DNA of 64,000 bases from Poronia punctata (lineage: Eukaryota > Ascomycota > Sordariomycetes > Xylariales > Xylariaceae). The position numbers and the translations under genes are program-made. Positions 11,277 through 25,100 of the stretch are shown here, piece after piece; position 1 is the first letter of the stretch; every line of letters begins with the position of its first letter. The notes under the pieces were generated by a model, which made no database searches, was not told where the DNA came from, and saw nothing but the letters and a program-made list of their open reading frames with translations. The stretch lies in assembly GCA_022579005.1 (NCBI GenBank), contig MU401477.1:145610-209609 (forward strand). The letters are read 5' to 3'.

Positions 11277-12290
11277 ATGAGTACACGAGCCTCCATCCCT
11301 CAGACCCTGTGGGATCTCCAGGTCCCGCTCTACATCACACATGTCAACGCAGCAAAGACACCATTCGTGACAGCCGTGCCACGGTTCAGTTATCTGGCCC
11401 TGTTACTTCCTCGTTTATCCGCTTATTTCGGATTGCCGTGCTCGAGTTTTCATCACGAGGATGTGCTTCTGCGGAACTTGGTCGTCGGCTTACTTGTCGA
11501 TCTTTACCAACCGACCCTGCCGTGGAGGTTGGTCGTCGGGGACGGTCTAAGTTGGGACATTGGAGATACCTTCTTGAATAGTGCCAAGGAGGTCAGTTCA
11601 CCATCTCGGTCGAGGAGATTGCGGATGAAAGACAGACTGACGTGGTTGTATTTCATAGGCCGACTTTGTACGCAATGGAAATGCCAAACAAATCATGTCT
11701 TTATCGAAAGATAACACGACGGCGCTCTGGAATGCGGTTCGGGACAGTAAGTTGAAACCCCACCCTCTTTTTATCATGAAAGTAGAAAGGCTGATATATG
11801 ATGGTGGTCTAGACGACTACTCAGCTTTCAACAGAGTGAACTCGAAACTACTAAACACATCACGTGAGCTCAAACACGTTCCCATACGCATCTACATCCC
11901 GACGTCACCTAGCGATGTCTCGTCAAGTAGTGCCAGCGCCAACAACCCGTCGGGCGCCTTCAAGGTCGTGCAGTCACTTGTTCAACCCAAAGTTAACGGA
12001 CGTATGTACCCACCAACCTTATCTCGCCCTATACTTTACTTTCTTGTCTCTCCCGGTCCATGTGTGTGTGCACTGCTAACAAAACAAATACAGGAACGCC
12101 GCAAACACTCGGCGTAGCATTACGTAAGATGCTCCCCCAACTATTCCCTAGTAGTCGGGACCCTGTTCTCGCTGCCGCTATCCTACATGGTGCACGTGTG
12201 CCGTTTAACGCACCTCTTGAAGAACTCATGCGGGAGGCTTCATATCCAGATGGATGGCTATGCTTTGTCGTCGTGCCCTTGGATATGTAA
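11277..12290 (+). CDS. ATG5: Autophagy protein Atg5
   Basis: Atg5 is covalently joined to Atg12 and binds Atg16. The complex acts as the E3-like factor that lipidates Atg8 on the phagophore. Four exons: 11277-11591, 11659-11746, 11813-12001 and 12094-12290. The introns are 67, 66 and 92 nt with GT...AG ends. The product is 262 residues. It opens with [15 protein letters not shown] and [15 protein letters not shown] (first ubiquitin-like fold). The helix-rich centre has [20 protein letters not shown], in which Lys115 fits the Atg12-acceptor lysine. The second ubiquitin-like fold runs from [10 protein letters not shown] to [20 protein letters not shown] serine/alanine-rich loop interrupts the region before FKVVQSLV, as in other filamentous fungi. 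Downstream, AATAAA-like A-rich sequence begins at the stop codon. Confidence 0.97.
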
Positions 12291-15200
12291 TAAAAATAAA
12301 AATAAAACCCCCACAAAAACCCCCAAAAAGACGAAAGTACAAATGTGTAATCGTCAAGACGTGGGTGAGGCCGATGAAGACGTCACTTACAGATATATAC
12401 TGAAGATTAGATTTAGGGACGGTATGTCCTATGCCGGTCTTCTTTCGTTTGTCGTGTTGAACTAGGTAGACTAGGTGGAACTGGCTAGTACGTGTACGTA
12501 GTGCAGCAACCTGCCTGGTCTAGGCCAACGGGACGAAGTGCCTCATCGCGTCTATCAGCAGAACAACAATCTCTAGCAATCAACAAAACAATCCAAAGTA
12601 AACATGGAGCGAAAAGAAATAGAATGACGAGGTGATGAATCCTCGTACATTCCCCCTTCCCGAGGAAGTTGAAGGACGAACCTCAAGATTGAGTTGAGAG
12701 GAAAACCGTGAAAGAATGGATCTCCGGAGGACCTCGGGGTTATAATCGAATTAACACTCGGTTCAAGTTCGTCACTCGTACAATATGTCCTACTGTCTAC
12801 ATAGCCCCGGGCCCATAAGAACAGGAGATGGGATGTAACGTAACCAATGAACCTAACCTTAACCTAACCTACCAACCATTAAACTACCTACTCGTACTTG
12901 ACATGATGTTTATCTCTTACGTTATATAAGGTCCGAACCAGATTTACATACATGTACATACCTACCTACGTAATAGGGGTCCTTGTTCTAGCCCCCATAC
13001 CCATACCCATACCCATAAATACCTTCCACTTAAACAAATAAATACCTACTTGTAGATTAAAAAAAAAAAAGGGAACCTAGGTTACAGCTCTAACTTTAGC
13101 CCCGGGACCACCGATCCATAACAAACCAAAAGACAATATTATCTGTTCCTGTTTCTGTTTGGACTTTCTAGTCTACTCGTAGACCATAAACGTAGAACCT
13201 GGTTTTGTTTTACTTTGGGTTTCCAATAATTACAACGTACACACACCTAACCTGAATAATGATAATAAAAAAGGGGGTCAAGGTAGGTACAAACAATTAC
13301 ACCCCCACACACCGACACTTTTACACGTACTACTGTACGTAAATAGGCCAGAAGGTAATTCACTAGACCTACGAAAGCCAAGACAATGTTGTTTTTACTC
13401 GAGTACGCAAAGTAACTTATCCACACTTACCTACACGTAACGCGTAGATCATGTTATGTTATGTCTCCCTCAGCTTTACCTACGAGTAAAGTGGAGGTTA
13501 GGTAGGAAGTCGGCAAAAATACGAGTAGGTACGAGTACATATGTATATATATATATTGTCTGTTGGTTCTAAAATCAAACCAACCACACAGCTCTCGTAC
13601 CTTTGATACGTTACCATACATGTAGGTAGTTAGCCTAGACCAAGCCTAAAAAACAAAACAAATGGATAAATAAACTCATAAATAAATGGATAGCTTACGA
13701 GTAGCTCGCCCTGACTTAATACAGTATAACAAGCAAGCCCTAACCTAGACCTACCTTTTGGATTTACAAGGTACCGTCACCTTACGTGGTTGCCTCAACC
13801 TAGACTAACAGGCAAAAAACTACGTGTAAGTAAGTAGGTATATACTTACCTAATAACCAACAAACTACATACATACTCTACATATGCAAGCATCGTACAT
13901 ATGTAAGTATCAACTCAGGTTTAAGGTGTAGACTAGAAGTAGGTAGGTAGTCTACATGTATTTATTTATCTATCCGTGTAGTTAAGTTACTCACCTTACA
14001 TATCATGAAAAAAAAACCAACCCTGACGGCCTTACCGACCTCAACCTGCCTTTGTAACCGAGTACATCTACAACGCCCCACATTACCAAAAAACACTGTC
14101 AAACAAGTATAGAAATATGTTTAAAGCAGAGAAGAAACCCGTAAGGAAGGAGTAAGTAACAAAATATGTCACTGCGAGCAAGCGAAACAAAACGTATACG
14201 TAAGGTATACATAGAAAAGCCGAGCCGATGCCGGTTAACATTATATACATTCGGGCCGGGAGCATGAACAAGTCCGGCTCAGGTGTAGGACGGAGCGGAA
14301 CGGGATATGCACGAGGATTAACGTGACCTATCCGGGTCAACTCAAACACGTACCAAGTACATCTACTATGCCTGTTTCTGTTATACGAGTACATCAAGGC
14401 CGTGTTCTGTGGTTTCGTTGCAAAAGTTTGTTCCTTATGAGGTAGGTAAGGTTCATTTTACTATCTAGGCAGGTATATAAGTTAATACGAATTATCAATA
14501 CCATTGGGAGTTATAGCTAAATTAATATGTAAAATATATGTATGCATAGGTCTGTATGTATAAAAAGTAGTATGTATGTAGTATGTTATGTACTTTAGTC
14601 TTCTCCCCGGTCTTTTTCTGCATTACATCGCGATTATACGGGGTTGTAGGTAATCTCGACATCGGGCCATTTTCCAAAACCAAAAAGGAAAAAGGTATCA
14701 CGTGGACACGACATCTACCAAGACCTCTCTGCTTCAACATCGGCCCAACCCAAAGTTGCCTTGAAAAGGGGAGACTAGACCAACAACCCTAATCTGATTA
14801 TGTCCAATGTGATCCACTGATAGTAAGGCGTCATGTACAAAAACTTTTCGCCAGATAAAATAGGCGAGCAAATATGCCGCCCCCTCCCCCTCCCACCATT
14901 TGAGATACGCCACATAGTCGCTGTGTTGTGTTTCTCTCCCACCCGCCCATCCGTATAACAATAATTAAAATGGTATGATGCTGCTAATGACGACAAAATG
15001 ATCCTCCGATAATGTGATGTGTAATAAATACGGAATAATGGTATCTTCCTCCGCAACTCCCCGGGGAGTAGGAACCAATGAACGAGATGGGAAGGGTAAA
15101 TAAAAGAGATAGAACCAACACCTGACGCCTAACAGCTAACGGCCAACCCCCCAAATTCAGGGGGCCAAAAAAGAATGCTGCCGCTCCAGATGCTTAAATC

Positions 15201-15416
15201 CAAATTGACCTGTCAGTTTCCATGGGGTAGAAAAATCAGCTTGTTGTATGCAAGCGCGTCAAAGACAAAAAAAAAAAAAAAAAAAAAAAAAAAGTCGATA
15301 GATTTTCCAGATATGCCCAGGGTACAGCGGGCTTGATTCAAGTCCTGCCGATATTGAGTCTTTGTAGGTACGACGAGCTATGTAGCCTGCACAGGCAAAG
15401 GCGAGTCGCGCGGTAT
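12291..15416. other. Intergenic desert, low complexity
   Basis: About 3.1 kb of AT-rich sequence with many CCTAACC, TACCTA and TACGAGTA words, including two TACGAGTA copies 10 bp apart at 13520 and 13530. It also holds a (CCCATA)4 run near 12993-13017 and an A27 run at 15267-15293. The hydrophobic open frame at 14083-14397 (-) has no family pattern and is rejected. Confidence 0.6.
15267..15293 (+). repeat. A27 homopolymer
   Basis: Uninterrupted run of 27 adenines, about 125 bp beyond the stop codon of the Zn2Cys6 gene (a T run on that gene's strand). Confidence 0.95.
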
Positions 15417-18400
15417 TCAAGGCGGCCTCATCATCGTAGGTGAAGTGACGCTCGGGAAGTGATAGCTGTTGCTAGGCCGATGCATTGAAGGAGTGACGCC
15501 GGTACTTGCAACGCTCGAGAAACTTGAATCGATCGGCTCGTTATACAACCCTAGTTCTCTTGCTAGGCCGATCAAGATGTTCATATCCGTATATAGCGCA
15601 CTAGACGGGTGAGAAATGGTCCTGAAGAACTGAATGGTGCGATTAAAGAGATCGGCCAGGGTATCGGCAGGAATCCACTGGCGCAGGTGATCGTCTTTAT
15701 AGCACGCCGCCAGAGTAAGCAGGTTCCCCCATTGGCTACACGTCGACCTTTTGGTTAGCTGCATGACAGAGCGCGGTGTATTAGATGGTACGAGACTTAC
15801 GCATGTGCAGTGCCAAAGACGTTAGTGATGATGATGCGCTTGGAGCTCGTATCTATGCCGTGGAATGCGCGGGTGCTCTCGATAAGTGCACTGATAGCCA
15901 ACCGCGCATATTCGATCGTCTGCTGCCCATACGCCTTGGCGCGCCTCTCCCCTATCACCCCAGGCGTCATCATCTCAGACGACCCATTGTTATTCTGGTA
16001 CGCAGACTGCGCGTCACTTTCGAGGATCAGTTTCAAAAACGGCCGATACAGAATCACTTGTGAGCCCCAATACTTGGCACGAAGTCGAGCCGATAATATC
16101 TCGTTAGGGAGGTCCGAATTATCGTCCCATCGGTAGTAAGGAGGGACCCAAGTGTTTTTTGCATGTTTCAGCAGACGTTGAATCTCGTTGACTTCATCCT
16201 CCATCGCCAGATAGTGTTGATGGCTCTTCTCCCGGTCGGGGTCGTATAGCAAGTTATGCACCTTGTTGAGTTGCTTCCGCAGATACAGTTGCGCCATGTA
16301 GCCTTCAACAATATGCGGCTGAAATCCCTGCATCGTGACGAAAGTGTGGTTGGGATACGGCATCTGCGACTCGTAATGCAGTATGCCTGACTGTGGTAGT
16401 GGTAGCTCCGCCAAGATATCGCTGTTTGATGTCAGTCGCGCCCATCATCCACCAGTCTCTTATGAATGGTACTCTACCTTTCAAGTTGCAAGCAGGTCCA
16501 GAAGGCCAAAGCCAACTGGTTATCTCTTCGAGACTCTGATCCGCACATGCCTGAATCCAACTGTGATAGACGGGAAAGGCTCCTTTTTGCCCGTTAGTGT
16601 GTGTACGTACGTAAACCGCGTAAGAACGATTAGAACTTACGGTCGCATTACAACCTGTAGTTTCCGGCTAGCAGTCGCAATGTGTTCCCAACTATCCAAC
16701 ACACGTCCGAGCTGGCCTTGGTATAAGCCGGCAAGTATGTGAACATGTACGTGTCTCAGATCAAAGGCACCATAGTCTCCTCCCATTATGTCGGATGCAA
16801 GTGCGAAATACTCAAGACCAGGTATCACATCGAGATTCCGCTTATGCGTTGGCGATGCCCTACCGAACGGCATGCCACCTTGTAACGACGATCTCCGACT
16901 CATCATCATGGTCCGGTCGCCGTCTTTCGGTGAGGGCAACCCGGAAGATTGTGAAGGGGGCTTCTGCCCCGGAGGCGACCCCTGGCCAGGAGAGGCCAAT
17001 ATGCCGTTGCGAACTAATGGAGAGTTGATCATGGGCTCCTCGGGCTCATGGACCACATCTGGAATCTTATCTCGATGAAGACATATTTTCCCTAGCGCCA
17101 GGACAAGGAGAACGAGGGTCGACTGAACGTTCCGGTATGGACGGCCCGGCTTTCTAAAGGCCGTATGAGGGCTCTGCTCATCCGTGGCAGGGGACCGCTT
17201 GCGCTTGATTCCTGTTTCGGGCATGGTAGAGGTCGCGCTATTAGACGGATAGACAAATCCTGCAGCGCCAGCAAAGCTACTCGATTTATAGCTCGGAGCA
17301 TTCGACGACTTGGGCAGTGTCTCAAGGAACACCTTGACCATGGCGTCGAGCTCCTTGGGGATGATGATAGGATGCATGTTCAGGATGTTGTCCTTGAAAC
17401 TCTGCACGTACTTCCAGACCTTGGAAGAATCCCAGTCAGGATTTCCATCTGCGTTCATCACGCCACCTTTGTAGTCCACGCCGGGGCCATATGTCGGGCT
17501 TCCGACCTGACCCCATAATTCTTGTCCGGATGCCGGAGGTGTCGGGTAAGCCTCGGAACCATCCTCAGCGTCAGTCATGCTGATATCTTGTGGCGTCCCT
17601 TTGTCCGAACTACGCAGATCGGTGTCATGTCCCTCGCCCCTTCCGAAAATTCGTAGCCCGCCTCTTTGTTGTTCTATGCAAATCGGATATTCCTGAACGT
17701 ACCGGATATGTTCGGACTCTAGGATGTGTTTCACCATATTCGATATCGAGTGCCACTTGAGTAATAAGCTGGCAAGAGTCGTATGGTTCGGCGGCATAGT
17801 TGGCCTTCCAGGTCTGACAGTCGGGCCTGGGTTAGTCTCGACATTATCCTCCTCGACAAGGCGCAGCGTCTCATGTGCTTCGTTGGAGGTCATTTCAGGC
17901 TCTACAACACTTGTAGGGCCAGGTGTTGAAGTCTCGGTAGCTTCCTCCTCAGGGACGTCTCTTATATCAGAAACCGAAGTTTCCTGGAAACCTGCCGGCT
18001 CGTCGTGCTCGATAGATTCTTCAAGCTTCATCCGCCCCCTACCTGGCTCGCCATGCTTGGGTGTATCTTCCAAGTTAGATAATCGGCTATCTATGTGATT
18101 CAATTTCCTGTCAATGTTGCTCTTCATCGACAGCACTTCGTCTCTCAGAACCGTGAGCAAGTCCAGCATCTCTGATGTCACTTTATCGGGCCTAAGGCCA
18201 ATGTTAGTACCGAGGGAGTCGAATACAACCACCTGCACTCACTGTTTTGCTGGAGGATCTCTATATTTGCAGTCGACATTCTTCTCGCGGCAGTTCTTGC
18301 ACGGCTTTGTCTCGTCGCATTTAGCTTTCAACTGCCTACAGTTGTCACAGGCCTGTCACTCAGGTTAGCGATAGTTCAACCAACGTCGGACATAGCAGTG

Positions 18401-19195
18401 GGAGAGCGAGCCAAATCATACTTGTGACGCCCTCTGCGCTTTCCTCTTTGCGCTAGCGGCTTGAATCTCCAGAGCGGCGGGATACATCGCCTGCGGTTGC
18501 GGGGGTCCGTAGGCGTGGGGAGGCTCATAATGTTGCTGCTGAGTGACCGGCGTCGGAGGGTGATATGTGGGTGGCTGAGGCTGAGGCCGGTATACCGCCG
18601 GCGAGTGAGGCATCGAAGCCCCGCCGTCAAAGTTCATGTGCCGCCGGGGGTCCTCTGGATGGTGTTGGTTCGGATGTGGAGCACCATGGGGCGGAGGAGC
18701 GAAGCTGTCGACGTGGCCAGTTGAGCTCGGACGCAGTAGCTGCGTGAGGGGAGGTTCCTCGCCGATGTCGCGTTTTACAACGGGGTCTCGAGGCTGGAAT
18801 GGCGGATAAGGCGGACGTGCTGGAGATGGAGGGAGCTGTCGAGGCGTATCCTGGATCGGAGGGAAGAGCTCATGATCATGGTGCGGGTGCTGATTCGGGT
18901 GCTGATTTGGGTGTTGATTCGGGTGTTGATTCGGGTGTTGATTCGGGTGTTGATTCGGGTGTTGACGCTGCTGATTCTGGTGGTGACGGCGGTCGTCGTG
19001 GGGTTGGTGGTGAGTTGGTGGCTCAGGAGGGCGCGAGAAAGAGGTCGGTTGATACTGAGGCGGCGCCGGGCGGTGGGAATGGGGCCCTCCCGAGGCGGGT
19101 GGAAGGTTCGGTGGTTGTGGGAGAGACACGCTTTGGTTACTAGACCATGAGTTGCCCACCGGCAAACATGGGCGCTTGGACGCGGGGGCGTCCAT
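15417..19195 (-). CDS. Zn2Cys6 fungal transcription factor with long Pro/Gln/His-rich N terminus
   Basis: Predicted nuclear regulator of 1159 residues. Six exons: 19195-18422, 18352-18243, 18191-16641, 16582-16478, 16421-15801 and 15735-15417. The introns are 51-69 nt, in phase, with GT...AG ends. Residues 1-258 are disordered and rich in P, H and Q, with tandem NQHP repeats at about 81-104. The zinc cluster is encoded mostly by exon 2. Its cysteines at 260, 263, 270, 276, 279 and 286 give CX2CX6CX5CX2CX6C within ACDNCRQLKAKCDETKPC. A short basic linker and a heptad-like helix (EMLDLLTVLRDEVLSMKSNI) suited to dimerisation follow, then an acidic stretch. The fungal-type middle homology region lies in the C-terminal half. 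The ATG at 19195 is the first in frame; the frame is open a little further upstream but only with non-ATG codons. The target genes are unknown and no metabolic cluster sits beside it. Confidence 0.92.
18885..18968 (-). repeat. 12-bp coding minisatellite (NQHP units)
   Basis: Seven units of GGGTGTTGATTC type on the + strand. Four consecutive units (18909-18956) are identical, the first two differ by one or two bases, and the last is degenerate. On the gene strand it encodes NQHP repeats in the N terminus of the Zn2Cys6 factor. Confidence 0.95.
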
Positions 19196-22100
19196 GCTTG
19201 GGAGGCGGTTATATTTGAGCACCGGTCATGCGGTTGGCCAGACACAAGCGCGGGTCAACTCTGCGACGACGTAGCTATTATCAGGGGAGGTGGCCATGGA
19301 AAAAAGGACCTGGGTTAGAAGGTAAGTGAGGGTCCCGGGCCCAGAGCAACAATGCAATCGGCCTCTCCTCGGATTTGGGATGTGGAGGTGAAGATTTGCC
19401 TGATGGCCACTGCGAGCGCGCGCGACACCGCCGTGTAATGACACAGGTAACGGCAAGGAGGGATTGGCCGGCAGGCAACGTGTAGTGCGTCGAACGTCGT
19501 ACGTTACCGTAGTTAGTTGCTTGATCCTAGGCGGCCAGAGGCGATCCGACTTTGAGTGGAGGACTACGAGGTAAGGTATTCTCTGTCTACACTCTAACCA
19601 TCTAGTCTAGGTCCCGTCTAGGTCCCGTCCTAGGTCCTTAGTAGTAGTATCCAGTATACCAGTGTCCAGAATCCAGACGGTCGTGTCCTTGCTGTCTTAG
19701 CCCTCGCTGTTCAGGTGGCGCCAGCACGTGTGGCCGTACTATGTAGAGGACGGCAGCGTTATGTGCTACAGTATCCGAGGTTTCTAGGTAGTGGAAAACC
19801 GGTTATCGTACTACCTTGTCGCCTTGTATCCAAGTCTCGAGTCGATCAGGCCGTGGACAAAGTTGTACTGTAGTCGCGGGAGTTGGCGATGTGTAGATGC
19901 TGTGGACGGGAGCACTGCTAGCAAGCCTAATGAGCGATGAGCAACGAGCCCAAGCCGTGTAATAGGTAGATCAGCAGCTGCTCTTTCCCGGAAGCAGGGT
20001 CACAGGAGCTTTCCCTAAGTGGGATGGCTACGGGTACGTATCAGTACTCGTACCAGGTACATGTATACAGCAGCTAGCAAGGTACCTACTGTACTTTTAT
20101 ACCGCGCGCGACCATGTTCTGTAGTACCACGCTACCTATGTCGGTAAGTACATGTATGTTAAGTACTGCTCATAGTCTTCTCCTGGGGGTCTGGCCTGGT
20201 AATGTAGGTAGGAAATGACGAGACGGGAACACCTGTTGGATGGCCTGCGGTGGATTATGGGCGTTGGCTCTTTTGGCGTGCTATGAAGAAAACATTTGTT
20301 TGGTGGGCCAGCTGTCATAGGCTACCTAGACTAGAAAGAAAAAAAAGAAAATAGAAAAGCGCAGTTTAGTGGGTGAATATGATCTGCGCTATTCGCACGA
20401 CGACAGGATTTACGATTTCTACCTCAGTATGGCGGACTTTCTAGCAGCCTAGCTAGGTTAGGAGAGGGTTTCCACACTCGGAAATTCTTTGTAAAAGAGG
20501 ATCCCTGAGATCCTGCCTCTTTCCCTGCCTCTTGGAGGCCCTTGTTACTCGTAACTAGCAGCCTAGCACCTAGGTAGAGCAGCGTCGCTGGCCACTTGAA
20601 TTACGAGTATGGAAAAAGACATGGCACGGCTGGGACCAAATACCCTGGTCGACCGGTCCACTCCGACCCTCTGGCCTGGTATCTGGCCTGGCACTAACGC
20701 CTATTTGAATGACCGCCCCGCTGCCTGACTTCACGAAGACTGACCTGAGGGCCTGATTGACTTGATGAATGATAGGCTCTACCTTGGTACTGTACCATTC
20801 CTAGTCGACTAGGATCATTACGCCTTTCAAAGCAGTGTAGGTATAAGCTTCTTGCAGCTACCTACCCTCCAAAGGCGAAAGATACAAGGGTTGCACTTTG
20901 GAGCGACAAGGGTTCGACCCCGTCCCGGGAGGGGTTAACGGGCGGCCACACCACCGGTACAGCGGTATATTTAGGTATGATAGGTACATATGTTGGAGGC
21001 GACACAGGTATCTGTACATTTTTCATATACCTATCAAGTTACCGAGTGTTCGATCTTCGAGTACCTACCTACTTGGTTGTCACAGATGAGGGCAGCATTC
21101 AAACGATGGTCTCATTGCAATTCATCCTCGATATTCGCTAGTCCAGCAGGACAATCTCTTTTTAAAGACGCATCGTCTATCATACAATTTTACAAGTTCG
21201 GATTAATAACTATCTGCCAATACCAAGAGTTGAGGATGTGGATATATGCTTATCTATGTAACCATTGTAGGTATCTAGTACAAGTATGCTTTATCTGCTC
21301 ATAAATTAGACAAACATCACAAACTCCAATACACAGATCATGACAATAATACATAACTTTGTCATAAATAATACAATATATCAAAACTAGTATTGGCTTG
21401 TTATTCAAAGTTTGTGTTCATGGTAGATGTTAGACTTGCCTGATATCTACTCAGTAAATAACACCTAGGTACAACAACGCGTTTTTGTGTAACAACCTGA
21501 AAGTCTAGCTCACCATGTTGTCTCCCCCCCTGAAAAGTCCTGTTAGAACATGTACTGGGCCGGGGAAAGCCAAACAAGGGGAAAGGCAGTTGCTTGGTTA
21601 TGTAGGTCACAATCATCCTCCGCCTTTCAACCACGTGCCTCTACAAATAGATCTCTAGAGTCTACTCAGTGTCTGTCTCTCCAAGATTAAGGATGGAAGT
21701 GTATATTTACGGTACCTGGTGGTTGGGAATCGGATTAATGGTTTCTCCAACGTTGCCTAATAGGTACAGCATATACGTATTTGCTACGGTACTTGTTCTA
21801 CCTCATGTTGCAAGTCTCGGAACGCTGTGGGGAAGTAGCATGGTCAAAGGTCACTTGTAACATTAAGTAGATAGTTTGCACTTGGATGCAAATACCAGGG
21901 GCCCTTGCACCAACCAACTGAAAGTTACTGGAATATATGGGCCCTCTACACTCTATCGTAAGGTCTATTATGTACATCTAGATACTCTGTGCTGCAGAGG
22001 TGGTTTTGAAGAAACAGATTGGCCAGCAATAAGACAAGTGCAAATGTTAAAAGAAAAGAAAAATCTAACTCAATAGCATAATACGAGTAGGTCCTTACAT

Positions 22101-25100
22101 AACGCCACGTATAAGGAAGAAGCAACGGCTTAAACCAATTTACTTACCTAGTAACCTTCCTTCAAGAGCCGGGTTTTGGAGACGCATAGAATCGGCTAGG
22201 CGTTTCTAAGAAGGTAGGTAGCACCATTGCAGCACATAAGCGCGATAGAGAGGTTGGAGATGGTGTATAGACGAGGCACTAGCCACTAGGGCTGAGCCAT
22301 TATGTGCCACTAGGGTTAATTGAAAAGATTAATACGTCCAACTAATCAAAAAGGTTATTAAACTATAAGCATGGTTAATCTTTTGGCTATATTTAAAGGA
22401 AGCAGACAGCGTTGCTTAACCCCTCAGTAGATGTTACAATAGCCAGCGGGGTCTCGTACTTTTTATGGCCCTATGAAGTGAATAAGTAGCTCATCTGGCC
22501 AAATAAGGTTTTTTTTTTTTTCATGTACGGGGTCTGAAGCCAACCGTTGTTCGAAACATTACAGGAGGTTGCCGTTTCACCGTCAAGATGATTACCAACA
22601 CGGCCGCGGGTACAGCAGCTACCCTTCCCGGTCAAAATAGCATAAGGAGGGTAAAGAGGGGTGCCGAAAATTTAGGTCAGGTTCTTCACACGACTATCGC
22701 ACCAATGTTACGGTAGGTAGTAGGTTAGGATTCAAATGCACTCACCTATCGAGATCGGATTACCTAACAGGGGTACATGTACGTACATCTGGTCTACCAA
22801 CTGTCTGTATTCGTAAGGATTTGCTTGCATACCTTAGATAGGTATATGTACGTGTACGAGTAAGAGAGTACACAACCTCAAGACCCATATTGATATGACA
22901 GCTTGACACTTGTTGATCTCAAGGGTGCCAGAGCCCATTGAAGCAGCCCAAACTCGATGAGGCTTCCCAAAGGTGGACACTCTGGGCCGCTGTCAAATTT
23001 TCCAATCCCAGTTCCTGCATACTCTATTGAGCACGTGAATCGCCTACACATACTCGTAGGTTGATTTCACAAAACAACCTGCCGAATTTTGGATAATGAC
23101 GGTAGGTAGGGGAGATCCCTTTTTGGAGATATCCGCAGTTATTCCGAGTTGAGGTGTCCAACTTTGCGCGGGCATATCCACCATCCTTGGGACCAAAGAC
23201 GCACATGCGCTCAACTATTCCATACCCTCAAAGAATACATGCAAGATAGATATCTCCAACCCAGTGGTAAAAGTATATCTAGGTATTTCACACAGACATT
23301 GATTCCTGTGAGTGTTTGCGTTGCTGTGGACTTCCGAAACACAGGAGCCAACGACACCCTACTGCGAGGGGCAATCAAAAAAGCCCACCTTGGCAGAAAT
23401 CTCGCCTTGGCTTGTATTTACGTGTACGTGTACTTGTATACCGTAAGTAACCGTAAGCAGGCACACACATAATCCGTTGTACTACCTACCCTGTAGGGAT
23501 GTATTTATGTTGCTCATCAGCGAATTTGCCCATGTCGTCAACAATGTACTCATATCTTATCACGAAGGCGAGTCAATCATACCTGTTCCTGTGATAATCG
23601 AGTCATTGGCTGTTTCGTCAACACATATGTCCTGACTCTTTCGATGATACCACACCAGAGATGGTCTATCGACGCGGCTCGAAAGATTCATTTCGTTGCA
23701 TTCCTGCCCGATACCAGTTTCGGTCTCGGCTAACCGAACTTCAGGTAGCGGCCAAACCCCTGGCGACCTGGCTCGTGGAGAATATACCACCTTAGGCGGC
23801 GATCATCGGGCCCGGTTACTCGGCCTTTACCTTGCCTGTCTCCAATGACCGGCCACGGCTAGACCCAGGAGAATGGAAGCTCATGGTGATAGGCTTTTGA
23901 CAGTCAATGGTTTAACGTAAGGAGGGCAGCTAAGTAAGCTAATGGAAGCAACTAAAAAAATCCGACCCGATCCACTTGGGACTTGGGAGAAGACGGTGGA
24001 GGAAATCCAGATACAGCACTGATGGCACATTCTTTGGTAGTTTTTGTGTCTGTATTCATATTTTGAAACGGCTACCCCTTTGGACAAAGCTTGCGAGGTT
24101 TTATCAGCCAAGGCTTTTTAGGTTATGTGAGTAATAGGTAATAACGTGTATTGGCACTTCTAATTTGCACCCCAGATCTGCCCAGACTTTGCCCATGCAC
24201 CCTGTCACCCTAGACACCTAACAGAATACGAGTATGTGTAATATCGGGGATACCTACTTGGATATACTGTATCTCCACCTCAATTCTGTAATACATTAGC
24301 ATGGGCACGCTTTTCAGCTCCCCGTCTGACACAGTACCAATCTGCCACCTGTTGCTGCTATACCTAAAAGCGGAATTCCCACCGCCCGATGGAAGGGCCT
24401 CTTGTGCCATCTTATAGGTACGTACATATAGCAGATCCGGCACTGTATTCCACAAGATCCACCTACCCCAGGCGCCCCTTTCTGATGATAGGTACAGGTA
24501 CTCTATGCCCAAGAATACACCTATACTCTTTTCTTCATGACGCTTTTCACCACCGGCCGCTCCAAGGTTCTATTGGCGAATACTAGAATTATATCATTGA
24601 TCGACGACATGCTAATTTAGTATACAGGGACATAGCGGGTCGCCTATCAACAGGAATGGGGGTGGGGGGGATACCTCCTACTACCTATTTGGAGGCGACG
24701 AACTGTTTACTTAACGCAGATCGCTAGTGGCATAAAAGTAGAGTACAACCTTAATACTAGCTAACTATTACGGTAGTCATAAGTACCTACCATATGGAAG
24801 GGAGCGAGAATACGGTCGTGGCACAACATATGACGAACTTGGTCCAACTTGGTCACATCGACAGCTGCAGCAAATATACGCTGTACTCGTAGCATTCCTC
24901 CGTTTACGTGTACAGCGTTGACTGCCCGGGCGCCTTGTAGTTGTTGCCAACCTTTGGTACTTGAGCAAACCCAATCAGCCGGGCCCATCTAGCTTGGCTT
25001 TCTGATCATTAAAGGCGAGTAATAATACGTGTAGGTAGAACGTCTGGAATATGAAACAACCCAAATGGGTGTTTAAGGCTTCACCTGACGATCATGTCTC

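Noticed and set aside
12841..12890. CCTAACC repeats resembling telomeric sequence
   Set aside because: Units are irregular and not a tandem TTAGGG array; similar words are scattered through all intergenic DNA here.
14083..14397. Hydrophobic 104-codon frame on the minus strand
   Set aside because: AT-rich non-coding composition and no recognisable membrane-protein family; the hydrophobicity follows from base composition.
17724..18098. 124-codon + frame
   Set aside because: Antisense shadow of exon 3 of the Zn2Cys6 gene.
20895..20940. GGGTTCGACCCC string suggestive of a tRNA T arm
   Set aside because: The stems do not pair properly and no acceptor or anticodon arm is present.
22323..22384. 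AAAAGATTAA/TTAATCTTTT inverted repeat
   Set aside because: Short, AT-rich and without flanking duplications; could arise by chance.
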